A stretch of DNA of 64,000 nt, from NCBI RefSeq assembly GCF_001461825.1, contig NZ_LLZC01000001.1, positions 1 to 64,000 of the forward strand. The letters are read 5' to 3'. A program made the position numbers and the translations under genes. This stretch comes from Bacillus velezensis. Its GTDB lineage: Bacteria > Bacillota > Bacilli > Bacillales > Bacillaceae. Below the pieces are notes generated by a model. It saw nothing but the letters and a program-made list of their open reading frames with translations, did not search any database and was not told the origin of the DNA. This document shows, one piece after another, positions 44,330 to 52,818 of this stretch (positions are counted from its first letter, which is position 1; the number at the start of each line of letters is the position of its first letter).

Positions 44330-45265
44330 ATGCTCGAATTAACGGATTTGACAAAGAAGTACGGCGATTTTACCGCTGTCAATCATATATCACTGCGCGT
44401 CGAAAAAGGAGAGATATTCGGTCTGCTGGGACCAAACGGCGCCGGTAAATCAACAACGGTGTCGATGATCAGCACTGTGCTCCCGCCGACGGGCGGAACA
44501 ATCTGCATTGACGGAACTTCATTACACGAACAGCCTGCGGCCATAAAAAAAGTGATGGGAGTCGTCCCGCAGGAAATCGCTTTATATCAAGCGTTAAGCG
44601 CAAAGGATAATTTGGCTTTTTTCGGGAGTCTGTACGGACTGTCCGGTAAGGAACTTTGTAAACGGGTTGATGAAGTGCTGGACATCATCCAATTAAAGGA
44701 ACAGCGAAACCAAAGGGTATCTGAATTTTCAGGCGGCATGAAAAGACGGGTGAATATCGGTGCCGCGCTAATGAATGAACCGAAACTATTCATTTTAGAT
44801 GAACCGACCGTCGGAATTGATCCGCAATCCAGACATCATATTCTTGAAACCGTGAAGACGTTAAATCAAGAAAAAGGGATGACCGTCATCTACACGAGTC
44901 ATTACATGGAAGAGGTCGAATACCTCTGTGAAAAAGCGGCGATCATGGATCACGGCTCAATCATTGCCTGCGGGACGAAAGACGAATTGAAGCAGTCAGC
45001 CAAAGCCTCTGATACCTTGATCGTGAATGCAGAGGGGCTGAATGATGATGCCGTTAAAAAAATCCGCCGCATTCCCGGTGTTGCCGAGGCTGCTGTCAGC
45101 CAGCAGACCATTACGATGCTCGTCTCTGCGGCAGATCGCAATATCCTTGATATTGCGGATGATATCAGGAAAACCGGTATCACCATTAAGGGCATTCATT
45201 TCGAGGAAGCCAATCTGGAAAGTATTTTCCTCCGGTTCACCGGCAAAACGCTGCGGGATTCATAG
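44330..45265 (+). CDS. ABC exporter ATPase, LnrL/YfiL-like
   Basis: A 311-residue ATPase of the drug-exporting ABC family. Walker A is GPNGAGKSTT near residue 36, the signature is FSGGMKRRVNIGA near 133, Walker B is LFILDEPTVGIDP near 153, and the switch His lies in YTSHYMEEVEYL. The C-terminal extension ends ANLESIFLRFTGKTLRD, a form shared by antibiotic exporters. It opens a three-gene ABC-2 operon. ATG follows ACAAGGAGTGCTGCACGA. Linearmycin-type specificity is inferred from gene order and similarity. Confidence 0.88.
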   Translation: MLELTDLTKKYGDFTAVNHISLRVEKGEIFGLLGPNGAGKSTTVSMISTVLPPTGGTICIDGTSLHEQPAAIKKVMGVVPQEIALYQALSAKDNLAFFGSLYGLSGKELCKRVDEVLDIIQLKEQRNQRVSEFSGGMKRRVNIGAALMNEPKLFILDEPTVGIDPQSRHHILETVKTLNQEKGMTVIYTSHYMEEVEYLCEKAAIMDHGSIIACGTKDELKQSAKASDTLIVNAEGLNDDAVKKIRRIPGVAEAAVSQQTITMLVSAADRNILDIADDIRKTGITIKGIHFEEANLESIFLRFTGKTLRDS

Positions 45266-45273
45266 GGGGCGTC

Positions 45274-46461
45274 ATGAAAATATTATTCAGGCTGATCTTA
45301 TTAGATTTTCGGTTATTGGCCGGAGCAAAGTCTTTCTATATAAAACTGATTCTGTTTCCGGCGCTGATGATTTTTATTTTAGGAACGGTTTTTCACGGTG
45401 ATTCGAAAGTGAAGCCATTTCAGACCGCGTTTTATAATGCGGATCACGCGGAGAGTTCTTTAGGCGACGTATTAAAAAATGACGTGCTGAAACAAACTGA
45501 TCTCATCCGGGTAAAAGACATAGGCAGTTACCAAGAAGGGAAACAGCTTGTCGAAAGCGGCAAAGTCTCCGTTTTTGTATACGTGCCGAAAGGCTTTGCA
45601 AAAGCGGCAGAACATAATGAGAAAACAAGTATCAAAGTCATCTCGGACCAACAAGGCTCTGTAAACGGAGACATTGTGGAAATGATGGCTGATTCGTTTG
45701 TCACCAGAGTAAAAGCGGAGATCAGTGAAGAAAAAGCGGTGCTGAAGAAGTCGGGACATCTGTCAAAGGGAGATGCCAGCAAAATCATCAGCGGCCTTTC
45801 GGGTGAACGTGAACAGGCTGTCACCATTCCGAAACAGTCGGCCGGCAATCACGCGGCTCCGATTGATGCGATGCAGTATTATTCAATCGCAATGGTCGTC
45901 ATGTTCTCCATTATGACCGCGTTTGCGCTCATTCACGGGATAGTGGAAGAGAGACAGCAGCACACGTTATTCAGAATCAAATCAATGCCTGTTTTACGTA
46001 TCCAGTATGTGGCGGGTAAGCTTTTGGGAATCATGCTTGCCATCCTTATGCAAATGGCTGCCGTCATCATCGCAAGCAGCATCTTGTATCAGGTAAAATG
46101 GGGCAATTTGTTTGAAATATTGCTGGTTACGATTGTTTATTCATTTGCGATCGGCAGTATCGTGCTTCTTTGGGGGGTTGCTGCAAAAAACCACGAGACC
46201 GTCTCAAGCATGGCGGCTCCCATTTTATACGGATTCAGTTTTTTAGGCGGAAGCTTTATCGCAAAAGACAGCTTGCCTGACAGTTTGAAAATCGTGCAGG
46301 AGCTGATACCGAACGGCAAAGCGATCAACAGCTATGTCAGTGTCACGCAGCATGCCGGTCTGAGCGGTATTTCGACGGATTTGGCAGAGCTTGCCGCCAT
46401 CGGCGCCGTGTTTTTATGTTTGACCATCTGGGTGTTTAAACGGAAGGAGGCTGTTTCATGA
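45274..46461 (+). CDS. ABC-2 permease, LnrM/YfiM-like
   Basis: A 395-residue permease. One N-terminal helix (about 20-40) is followed by a large extracytoplasmic domain to about 210, then five to six helices, the standard ABC-2 layout for LnrM/CcmB-like exporters. It ends in an ATGA overlap with the second permease gene, so both subunits are made together. The large external domain may contact the substrate. Confidence 0.86.
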   Translation: MKILFRLILLDFRLLAGAKSFYIKLILFPALMIFILGTVFHGDSKVKPFQTAFYNADHAESSLGDVLKNDVLKQTDLIRVKDIGSYQEGKQLVESGKVSVFVYVPKGFAKAAEHNEKTSIKVISDQQGSVNGDIVEMMADSFVTRVKAEISEEKAVLKKSGHLSKGDASKIISGLSGEREQAVTIPKQSAGNHAAPIDAMQYYSIAMVVMFSIMTAFALIHGIVEERQQHTLFRIKSMPVLRIQYVAGKLLGIMLAILMQMAAVIIASSILYQVKWGNLFEILLVTIVYSFAIGSIVLLWGVAAKNHETVSSMAAPILYGFSFLGGSFIAKDSLPDSLKIVQELIPNGKAINSYVSVTQHAGLSGISTDLAELAAIGAVFLCLTIWVFKRKEAVS

Positions 46462-47600
46462 CGCAGCTGTTATTCATGATCAGACATCAGCTGAAACTGA
46501 TGCTGCAAAATCGGGCTGCCATCTTTGCGACGATTTCCGCCCCGCTCCTTCTCACATATTTCTTTTCCTTTTCTGCGGAAGGCAGTCAGCAGAAGGAAGT
46601 ATATGTAGCTGATGAGGATCAGAGCGCCTATTCAGCGCAATTTATGAAAATGATTCAGACAGCCGGCCATATAAAAATCACGAAGGTCACGGAGGACGTA
46701 TTAAAAACAAAGGTTAATCATCAGGATATTTCCTTCGGATTGCTGATCGGCTCTCATTTTGAAGAAAAATTATTTTCCGGAGATGAATTGAACGTTTCAT
46801 TTATTCAGAATGAAGAAAAGGGTGATGCTGTTTTGACAGAGCAGCTGATTGCGCAGCAGGCGGGCGCGCTGAAAAAAATAGTCCGCGATGCAAAAGTGAT
46901 ATCCCGCACGCTGCACACCGACGGGAAGCAGGCGGCAGCTGATCTCTTGAAGGATATTCAGGGTCATTCCACCGTCTATGTTGACCGCCATCACGTTTAT
47001 GAAGGCGGACAGGCAGCCGACAGACTTATCGGATTTTTAGTGATGTTTATCTGGTTCGTTGCAGTCCAAAGCCTGCGATCATTTATAGATGAACAAGAAA
47101 ATCATACATATGACAGATTGCTGAGCACGCCCGTTTCCTATACGGCATATGCAATCTCTAAGTTTGCGGCGGCGTATCTTTTCGGACTTCTCCATATTAT
47201 CGTGATCCTCGCTGCCGGAACATTCATGCTGCATATCCGTTTTGCTGATCATGTTTTTGCTGCGGGAGCGGTGCTTGCGGCCTGCTCGTTTGCGCTGACT
47301 GCTGTAACGATGGCTGTGATACCGTTCATGAAGAGCCAGAAGCAATTCACGTCGCTTGCTTCCGTTTTTATAGCTGTCACGGGTTTATTGGGAGGGGCTT
47401 TCTTCACTTTAGACGCGGCTCCGGAGTACATGCGGATGCTGTCGTTGTTTACTCCTGAAAAATGGGCGATCGGCTCATTTCAAAACAATGGCGGAGGCAG
47501 CATGCAGATCGTGCCGCTGAGCCTGTTTCTTGCTGCCGGTGCAGCGTCATTAGTCTTATCACTTTATATGATAAACCGTCATATGAAAAAAAACGGTTAG
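46458..47600 (+). CDS. ABC-2 permease, LnrN/YfiN-like
   Basis: A 380-residue permease with the same layout as its neighbour: an N-terminal helix, an external domain of about 150 residues and about five to six C-terminal helices. ATG at 46458 follows GGAAGGAGGCTGTTTC and overlaps the previous stop. Together the two permeases and the ATPase should form a 1:1:2 exporter. Confidence 0.86.
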   Translation: MTQLLFMIRHQLKLMLQNRAAIFATISAPLLLTYFFSFSAEGSQQKEVYVADEDQSAYSAQFMKMIQTAGHIKITKVTEDVLKTKVNHQDISFGLLIGSHFEEKLFSGDELNVSFIQNEEKGDAVLTEQLIAQQAGALKKIVRDAKVISRTLHTDGKQAAADLLKDIQGHSTVYVDRHHVYEGGQAADRLIGFLVMFIWFVAVQSLRSFIDEQENHTYDRLLSTPVSYTAYAISKFAAAYLFGLLHIIVILAAGTFMLHIRFADHVFAAGAVLAACSFALTAVTMAVIPFMKSQKQFTSLASVFIAVTGLLGGAFFTLDAAPEYMRMLSLFTPEKWAIGSFQNNGGGSMQIVPLSLFLAAGAASLVLSLYMINRHMKKNG

Positions 47601-47613
47601 AAGGGTGGCTGCT

Positions 47614-47793
47614 TTGTATATGGCAGAAATGATCGGAATCATAGAATTGCTCGCGGGAGCCGCAATGAACGTATGGATCGGGAGGCTCGGAAAAAACTTC
47701 TTCGGTAAAGATGACAGAAGTTCGAGAGTCGTGTTAAGAATCTGCGGCATCTTTCTCATGATCAACGGCGTTTCAAGAGCGTTTCATATCTAG
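47614..47793 (+). CDS. small membrane protein after the ABC operon
   Basis: About 59 residues with two hydrophobic stretches (IIELLAGAAMNVWIG and VLRICGIFLMINGV) around a charged loop. The gene begins within 20 bases of the preceding permease stop, behind AGAAGGGTGG. TTG at 47614 is my choice; ATG at 47620 would also work. It is probably co-transcribed with the exporter. I do not recognise a family. Confidence 0.55.
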   Translation: MYMAEMIGIIELLAGAAMNVWIGRLGKNFFGKDDRSSRVVLRICGIFLMINGVSRAFHI

Positions 47794-47896
47794 TTCACAA
47801 AGTGTTCCGGACTCTTTTATAAAATGTAATCTTTTTCCTTGTAAATCGTGTAAAATAGTATAGGATTCTACGAAAAGAATAAGAGGGGGAAGAAAC

Positions 47897-48373
47897 ATGA
47901 AAAAGAGACTCGTTATGCTATTTGCGGCGGCCGCCGCTGTTTTGTTGCTTGTGAGCGGGTTGTGGGCTCCATCAGCGTCTGCGGCGCCGGCTCCTGCTTT
48001 AACACAAATCCGTATTATCGGTGTGACGTCTGACGGTCAGAGTTACCAATGGGAAAATATCGGGCCGAACCAAATCAGCGCATCAAAACCGATGAAGGGT
48101 ACAACGGGTTATTTAGCCGTATATTTCCAAGGGTATCCGAACAATAACACGATCCAGGCGTTTAACAACGGAACGAATATTACAAATCTTACGTCAAAAG
48201 CGCTGGAAGATGAATATACGAAAAACGGCAATATCGTTACAGGCTATATTAAATATTACAGTGTTCCTCTTTCTTATGTCAGTTCAGGAACGTTCTCTTT
48301 CTCCGCAACGGGGCTGAACGGGCCGTACACACCGTTAAGCAGCGGATTTTTCTCCATTCAGGTACAGAGTTAA
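47897..48373 (+). CDS. secreted protein, DUF4879/YolA-like
   Basis: A 158-residue protein with a classical signal peptide ending in ASA near residue 30. The mature part is beta-rich, with repeated Thr/Asn/Tyr/Gly patterns and no cysteines. It resembles the DUF4879 (YolA) group of secreted Bacillus proteins; this assignment is from memory of the family pattern and is moderate. ATG follows AAGAGGGGGAAGAAAC. Function unknown. Confidence 0.7.
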   Translation: MKKRLVMLFAAAAAVLLLVSGLWAPSASAAPAPALTQIRIIGVTSDGQSYQWENIGPNQISASKPMKGTTGYLAVYFQGYPNNNTIQAFNNGTNITNLTSKALEDEYTKNGNIVTGYIKYYSVPLSYVSSGTFSFSATGLNGPYTPLSSGFFSIQVQS

Positions 48374-48394
48374 AACAGCCGCCCGGTGCTTTCA

Positions 48395-48425
48395 TGTATA
48401 GTTTTTCTCTCTTTCCGGGAAGCTA
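48395..48425 (+). promoter_or_regulatory. possible sigma-G promoter of csgA
   Basis: TGTATA (48395-48400), an 18-bp spacer and GAAGCTA (48419-48425), a partial match to the SigG pattern. CsgA is SigG-dependent in B. subtilis, which supports it. Confidence 0.3.
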
Positions 48426-48450
48426 TTCCTAAAGAAAAGGGAGGGCTTAC

Positions 48451-48702
48451 ATGATGGACAGGACACTCGGATATTTGCGCGAGTCGCTTTCGAACCACTT
48501 GGAGCATGATGTGTGCCGAAGGATTTATAAAAAGCTTCAGGTGAAGCATTATGAAAATGAGGGCGAGTTTGTGAAAGATCTAAATGATTTGGAAATGGAT
48601 GCGCTGAATCAGGTGCTTGAAAAGGAAATCAAATATGCTGAGAACGAGCAGGATGAGAAGCGCACGATGGAATTGAATGAAGTATATGAGCTCCTGTTTT
48701 AA
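48451..48702 (+). CDS. csgA: sporulation-specific protein CsgA
   Basis: An 83-residue, highly charged protein matching B. subtilis CsgA, a small forespore protein. Recognised by LGYLRESLSNHLE at the start, LEKEIKYAENEQDEKR near residue 57 and the ending ELNEVYELL. It is mostly helical. Two tandem ATG codons follow GGGAGGGCTTAC; either could serve. The place after ybxG is the same as in B. subtilis. Confidence 0.9.
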   Translation: MMDRTLGYLRESLSNHLEHDVCRRIYKKLQVKHYENEGEFVKDLNDLEMDALNQVLEKEIKYAENEQDEKRTMELNEVYELLF

Positions 48703-48731
48703 AAAGCCTCCCGGCGGTCGGGAGGCTTTTT
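48701..48731 (+). terminator. terminator of csgA
   Basis: AAAAAGCCTCCCG / CGGGAGGCTTTTT, a 13-bp stem with a five-base loop. Confidence 0.9.
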
Positions 48732-48747
48732 ATTGTTTCGGAAACAG

Positions 48748-48777
48748 TTTACAGAATCATCCAACTCTTTGTATAAT
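48748..48777 (+). promoter_or_regulatory. promoter of the YqeB-like gene
   Basis: TTTACA (48748-48753), 18-bp spacer, TATAAT (48772-48777). Confidence 0.7.
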
Positions 48778-48811
48778 GGATAGTTGTGAAAAAAACAGAC
48801 GGAGGAGAAAC

Positions 48812-49510
48812 ATGAACGAAATAAAAAAACAGACGGTTCTTGAGTTATCATCGGTTGAAAAAGCTTTAGTTTTTCTGGTGCCGCCATTATTGGGGCTGGT
48901 CATCGGATGGTTTCTGCCGGTCATTGCGAAATGGGCCGTAACATTGGATTGGCTGCCTGTTATCGGGCCGCTGGAAATGATCGCTTCTTTTCACGGATGG
49001 AAGGCTGCGGCTGTCATCGCCGTTATCGGCTTAATCGGGGGAATGTGGCTGACGCGGACTGTTTTTAAAGAATGTCTTACGGCGGTCGTGACGGACAGCG
49101 AGGTGTCCTTAACCATATATAATGAAGAAAGCGTGTTTTCGAAAGACAGCATTTCCGGTGTGTTTACGGATGAGAAGCATCTTGTCTTATTAGGCACTGA
49201 AGGACAGGAGCTTTTTCGGGAGAAGCTTGAGCCGGCGGTTGAAAAAGCGGCTGATGCGTTTCGCGCGCATGGATATGTCTGGCTGGGGACGGAAGATCCT
49301 TTTAAAGAAGAATACAAACGGTGGGTGCCGGACACGCCGGATTTGGAGCCGGGGGCAAATGCTCTTTTAAAAGCGAGAGAAAAGGCGCTGAAAGAGGAGG
49401 AAAAGGCTGATGCGAAAGAGCTGAAAGCGGAAATATCCAAACTGGGCATTACTGTGCGGGAGAAAGGATCGCGCCAATATTGGCGGACCTATAAAACGCC
49501 GTCTGCATAA
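48812..49510 (+). CDS. YqeB-like membrane protein
   Basis: A 232-residue protein with two membrane helices (about residues 22-45 and 68-90), then a cytoplasmic part with a beta-rich stretch. It ends in a long Lys/Glu/Ala helix (about 185-215) and REKGSRQYWRTYK. It resembles the YqeB family, whose function is unknown. ATG at 48812 follows GGAGGAGAAAC; the longer upstream frame runs through the csgA terminator and is rejected. Confidence 0.75.
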   Translation: MNEIKKQTVLELSSVEKALVFLVPPLLGLVIGWFLPVIAKWAVTLDWLPVIGPLEMIASFHGWKAAAVIAVIGLIGGMWLTRTVFKECLTAVVTDSEVSLTIYNEESVFSKDSISGVFTDEKHLVLLGTEGQELFREKLEPAVEKAADAFRAHGYVWLGTEDPFKEEYKRWVPDTPDLEPGANALLKAREKALKEEEKADAKELKAEISKLGITVREKGSRQYWRTYKTPSA

Positions 49511-49545
49511 AAAAGCTGCCGCCGTTTGATACGGCCGGGCAGCCC
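49510..49545 (-). terminator. terminator of ybyB
   Basis: Minus strand GCTGCC-C-GGCCGT pairs with ACGGC-GGCAGC, followed by TTTTTT. Confidence 0.7.
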
Positions 49546-49554
49546 GGGAACAGA

Positions 49555-49815
49555 TTATTTCTTCTTGTCATCATAATATTGAACCGGGTACATGGAGCCT
49601 TCGGATACCATTTTGTTATCTTCAATATCTTCGGGATGCGGGTTGCCTGCTTTGTTGACGGGGAATGATTCAATATCCTGCTTCCCGGAGAGCGATGTTT
49701 TCATATTGCGGATAAAGTTCATCACCTTTTGGCGGTTTGATTTATCTTTGAGCAGGTAGGAAGTCACTCCGACAGTCGACACGGCAAGTCCTGAAATGAG
49801 CAGTTTTTGTTTCAC
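49555..49815 (-). CDS. ybyB: small protein YbyB
   Basis: An 86-residue protein with an N-terminal hydrophobic stretch (about 5-22), then a basic, hydrophilic tail ending QYYDDKKK. The sequence and length match B. subtilis YbyB, and it is divergent from ybeC as there. GTG at 49815 follows AAAGGAGTTTTTATC. Function unknown. Confidence 0.88.
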   Translation of the reverse strand: MKQKLLISGLAVSTVGVTSYLLKDKSNRQKVMNFIRNMKTSLSGKQDIESFPVNKAGNPHPEDIEDNKMVSEGSMYPVQYYDDKKK

Positions 49816-49920
49816 GATAAAAACTCCTTTCTATTTCTGGCTTGCAGTAGTTATTCCCGCTTAACGGCTGTTTAAACATCTGAAGGGTAATTTTGGCTTT
49901 CCGCTTTAATGCGATAAAGA

Positions 49921-49950
49921 TTGACAAATCTATTTTCAGAATAATATTAT
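49921..49950 (+). promoter_or_regulatory. sigma-A promoter of ybeC
   Basis: TTGACA (49921-49926), 18-bp spacer, TATTAT (49945-49950). Confidence 0.7.
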
Positions 49951-50000
49951 AAATATATGATAGCGCTGGAGTCATATTTTAATTGAAAGGTGTTAACTTT

Positions 50001-51620
50001 ATGAATCAATTACATCGCAGAATGGGAACGTTTGCACTCATGATGGTCGGACTTGGGTCGATGATTGGCTCCGGCTGGTTATTCGGGGCGTGGCGGGCGG
50101 CTCAGATTGCGGGACCTGCCGCAATTATTTCCTGGATTATCGGTATGATCGTTATTTTGTTTATCGCACTTTCTTACAGTGAATTGGGTTCAATGTTCCC
50201 GGAAGCCGGGGGAATGGTAAAATATACTCAATATTCTCACGGATCATTTATTGGATTTATCGCAGGATGGGCAAACTGGATTGCGATTGTTTCCGTTATT
50301 CCGGTGGAAGCGGTTGCGTCTGTTCAATATATGAGCTCATGGCCGTGGGAATGGGCAAAATGGACAAGCAATCTCGTTCACAACGGCACTCTTACGGGAG
50401 AGGGGCTCGGCTTCGCATCCGTATTACTGATTATTTACTTTTTACTGAATTTTTGGACAGTTAACTTATTTTCAAAAGCGAATTCATTGATTACCATATT
50501 TAAAATCATTATTCCGGGGCTGACAATCGGAGCGCTGCTGTTTACCGGTTTTCACGGCGGAAACTTCACATCCGGTTCAAGCATTGCGCCGAACGGCTGG
50601 GCAAGCGTGCTGACGGCGGTGGCCACATCAGGTATCGTATTTGCGTTTAACGGGTTTCAAAGCCCGATTAACATGGCCGGCGAAGCAAAAAATCCCGGCA
50701 AATCGATTCCGATTGCGGTTGTCGGTTCGCTGCTGGTCGCAACCGTCATTTACGTCCTATTGCAAATCGCATTTATCGGGGCGGTTGAACCTTCCATGAT
50801 CGTTCACGGCTGGAGTCACCTGAACTTCAACTCTCCATTTGCCGATTTGGCGATCGCATTGAATATCAACTGGCTTGTCATTATTCTTTATGCGGACGCG
50901 TTCGTATCTCCGTCAGGAACGGGTATCACTTATACCGCTACGACGTCCCGCATGATTTACGGCATGGAAAAAAATAAATATATGCCGAGCATTTTCGGAA
51001 AGCTTCATCCGCTGTACGGCGTGCCGCGCCAAGCGATGATTTTCAATCTGATCGTATCGTTTATCTTTTTGTTTTTATTCAGAGGATGGGGCGTGCTTGC
51101 TGAAATCATTTCCGTTGCGACGCTGATTTCTTATATCACGGGTCCCGTGACGGTGATGACGCTGCGGCGGACGGCGGCGGATTTGTACCGGCCTCTCCGT
51201 CTGAAAGGCCTGAGCGTGGTTGCACCGCTCGGCTTCGTGTTCGCGTCTCTCGTGCTGTATTGGGCGCGCTGGCCGTTAACAGGGCAGGTGCTGTTTATCA
51301 TTTTGATCGGCCTTCCGATTTATTTCTACTACCAAGCGAAAGCGAAGTGGAAAGGATTCCGCAGAAACTTTAAAGGCGGCGTCTGGATGGTTGTCTATCT
51401 GCTCAGCATGATGGTCATTTCATGGCTCGGAAGTGAAAAATTCGGCGGTCTGAACATCATTCCGTACGGCTGGGATATGGGGCTGATCGCAATCGTTGCC
51501 CTTGCCTTCTATGCGTGGGCGCTGAAGAGCGGATTCAAGACTGAGTATTTGAAAGACGCCAAAGCAATCAACGATCAATTAAAAGGCGGACAGGCGGAAG
51601 CCGCTGCCGGAAAAGAGTAG
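50001..51620 (+). CDS. ybeC: APC-family amino acid importer YbeC (AimA)
   Basis: A 539-residue amino acid permease with about twelve to fourteen hydrophobic segments. The helix 1 motif MVGLGSMIGSGWLFG and helix 6 region ATSGIVFAFNGFQSPINMAGEAKNPGKS form the substrate site of the APC fold. In B. subtilis YbeC is a main serine and glutamate importer, renamed AimA. I chose ATG at 50001, after AAAGGTG; the TTG at 49983 is in frame but lacks a ribosome site. A strong terminator follows. Confidence 0.92.
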   Translation: MNQLHRRMGTFALMMVGLGSMIGSGWLFGAWRAAQIAGPAAIISWIIGMIVILFIALSYSELGSMFPEAGGMVKYTQYSHGSFIGFIAGWANWIAIVSVIPVEAVASVQYMSSWPWEWAKWTSNLVHNGTLTGEGLGFASVLLIIYFLLNFWTVNLFSKANSLITIFKIIIPGLTIGALLFTGFHGGNFTSGSSIAPNGWASVLTAVATSGIVFAFNGFQSPINMAGEAKNPGKSIPIAVVGSLLVATVIYVLLQIAFIGAVEPSMIVHGWSHLNFNSPFADLAIALNINWLVIILYADAFVSPSGTGITYTATTSRMIYGMEKNKYMPSIFGKLHPLYGVPRQAMIFNLIVSFIFLFLFRGWGVLAEIISVATLISYITGPVTVMTLRRTAADLYRPLRLKGLSVVAPLGFVFASLVLYWARWPLTGQVLFIILIGLPIYFYYQAKAKWKGFRRNFKGGVWMVVYLLSMMVISWLGSEKFGGLNIIPYGWDMGLIAIVALAFYAWALKSGFKTEYLKDAKAINDQLKGGQAEAAAGKE

Positions 51621-51627
51621 TGATTGA

Positions 51628-51664
51628 TAAAAACCTTGCGGTAACGTCCCCGCAAGGTTTTTTG
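51628..51664 (+). terminator. terminator of ybeC
   Basis: AAAACCTTGCGG / CCGCAAGGTTTT stem followed by TTTT. Confidence 0.9.
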
Positions 51665-51842
51665 ATCGGACGAAAAAACATGGGTTCGATACAGACGTGA
51701 CGATGAATGAGCAAGCCTAACGACAGAACAACCAAGGCCAGTATTCTTTTTTTCTCATGATTTCTCCGCCTTATCAATAACTGTCTTCCATATTAAACAA
51801 TGAATGTAAAAGATATGTTGGGCAACTATTAATCTTTTATGT
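51665..51842 (-). pseudogene. glpQ: collapsed glpQ copy: 5' end fused to glpQ terminator
   Basis: Minus strand: an upstream 16-mer TATTAATCTTTTATGT on the plus strand (51827-51842) is identical to one upstream of glpQ (55477-55492). A ribosome site GGAGAAATC and ATG (51758) then open a degraded signal peptide related to MRKHKLFALVLLSFGLL. It stops at 51687 and joins directly to the glpQ terminator arm (51665-51688), identical in 23 of 24 bases to 54467-54490. The end of the 5' segment (51687-51710) matches 55330-55353 in 23 of 24 bases. Relative to glpQ, 841 bp are deleted at a CG microhomology. Confidence 0.8.
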
Positions 51843-52012
51843 GTTTCTTTCTTCTCCGTAACTTCATCCGTTTTCCTGTACTTCAAGTCAAAGTTTTAGA
51901 GACAAAACAAATAATTAACCATAGAGAAAATACAGTACGTAAGTCGTGTTTGAAATAATTGTATAATAAATTAAAATATAGAAAAATAAACAAATAGTTG
52001 GAGGTAATAAGT

Positions 52013-52756
52013 GTGGAAATGCGGAAATTTTTTGCAACATTATGCATCGTTACTCCCTTAGTATTTGGAGGTTTTACGAGTGTTAAGGCTGTGGACTCGT
52101 ATAATTCAGAAACAGTAAACTACATATTGAAAATGAATCCGAATCTGTCGAAAAAAGAATTGATTGACTCCGTTAATAATCTAGTTAAACAAGATAATAA
52201 AACATCTAATGAGATTTTAGAGGAAATTAAAACTGAATTAAAAAAGCAAGAAAAGCTAGATAAAGAAGAAGATAAAAGCAATAGAATGAGCACAATGGGC
52301 AAGAATAGCGGATCAAAAATTATAGGATCCAGCTCCAAAGGTAATGTTTACTATACACCTGCATCTACTTTTGGGCTTCCGCATGGACATGTCGGTATGT
52401 ACTATAAGGGAAATCAAATTGTCGAATCGGTTCCTAAAAAAGGTGTTCGTGCAATAGCTTCCTCGAAACGTAAGGTCGAAAAAAACGCTGTAATTCAAAA
52501 TGTAAAAGTTTCTAGTTCTAAAAAAAATAATTCAGTAAATTGGGGTTACAGCAGGGTTGGGAAGGATAGTTATTCATACAATTTTGCAACAAATAGAAAA
52601 TCGAGCCATTATGGTGATAAAAACTGTTCAAAACTATTATGGTCAGCTTTTAAGCTAAAGGCTGGTATAGATATGGATAAAGATAAAGGTATGGGCGTCT
52701 ATCCAAGAGACATCAGAGATTCCGGTTATACAAAAACTATTAAAACAATTAGATGA
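52013..52756 (+). CDS. secreted YiiX-like permuted papain-fold protein
   Basis: A 247-residue protein with a signal peptide (cleavage near VKA, about residue 26), a charged helical segment (about 45-92) and a C-terminal domain. The domain shows GHVGMYYKGNQIVES (H126, E138) before NCSKLLWSAF (C205). This His-before-Cys order is that of YiiX/YebB-type permuted NlpC/P60 enzymes, which cleave amide or thioester-like bonds in lipids or wall peptides. GTG at 52013 lies eight bases after GGAGG; TTG at 51998 is too early. The gene is AT-rich and absent from the B. subtilis order. Confidence 0.72.
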   Translation: MEMRKFFATLCIVTPLVFGGFTSVKAVDSYNSETVNYILKMNPNLSKKELIDSVNNLVKQDNKTSNEILEEIKTELKKQEKLDKEEDKSNRMSTMGKNSGSKIIGSSSKGNVYYTPASTFGLPHGHVGMYYKGNQIVESVPKKGVRAIASSKRKVEKNAVIQNVKVSSSKKNNSVNWGYSRVGKDSYSYNFATNRKSSHYGDKNCSKLLWSAFKLKAGIDMDKDKGMGVYPRDIRDSGYTKTIKTIR

Positions 52757-52765
52757 ATTATTTTC

Positions 52766-52789
52766 ACTCCCTAAGTTTATTTAGGGAGT
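52766..52789 (+). terminator. hairpin between island genes
   Basis: ACTCCCTAA / TTAGGGAGT stem with a short loop and a weak T-rich tail. It may attenuate, not fully stop, transcription into the next gene. Confidence 0.5.
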
Positions 52790-52818
52790 CATTATTATTT
52801 TAAGGAGTGAGATTATAT

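Noticed and set aside
51568..51777. A 69-codon minus-strand frame with a signal-peptide-like start
   Set aside because: Not a gene in its own right: it is part of the collapsed glpQ copy read through a frameshift and the ybeC terminator.
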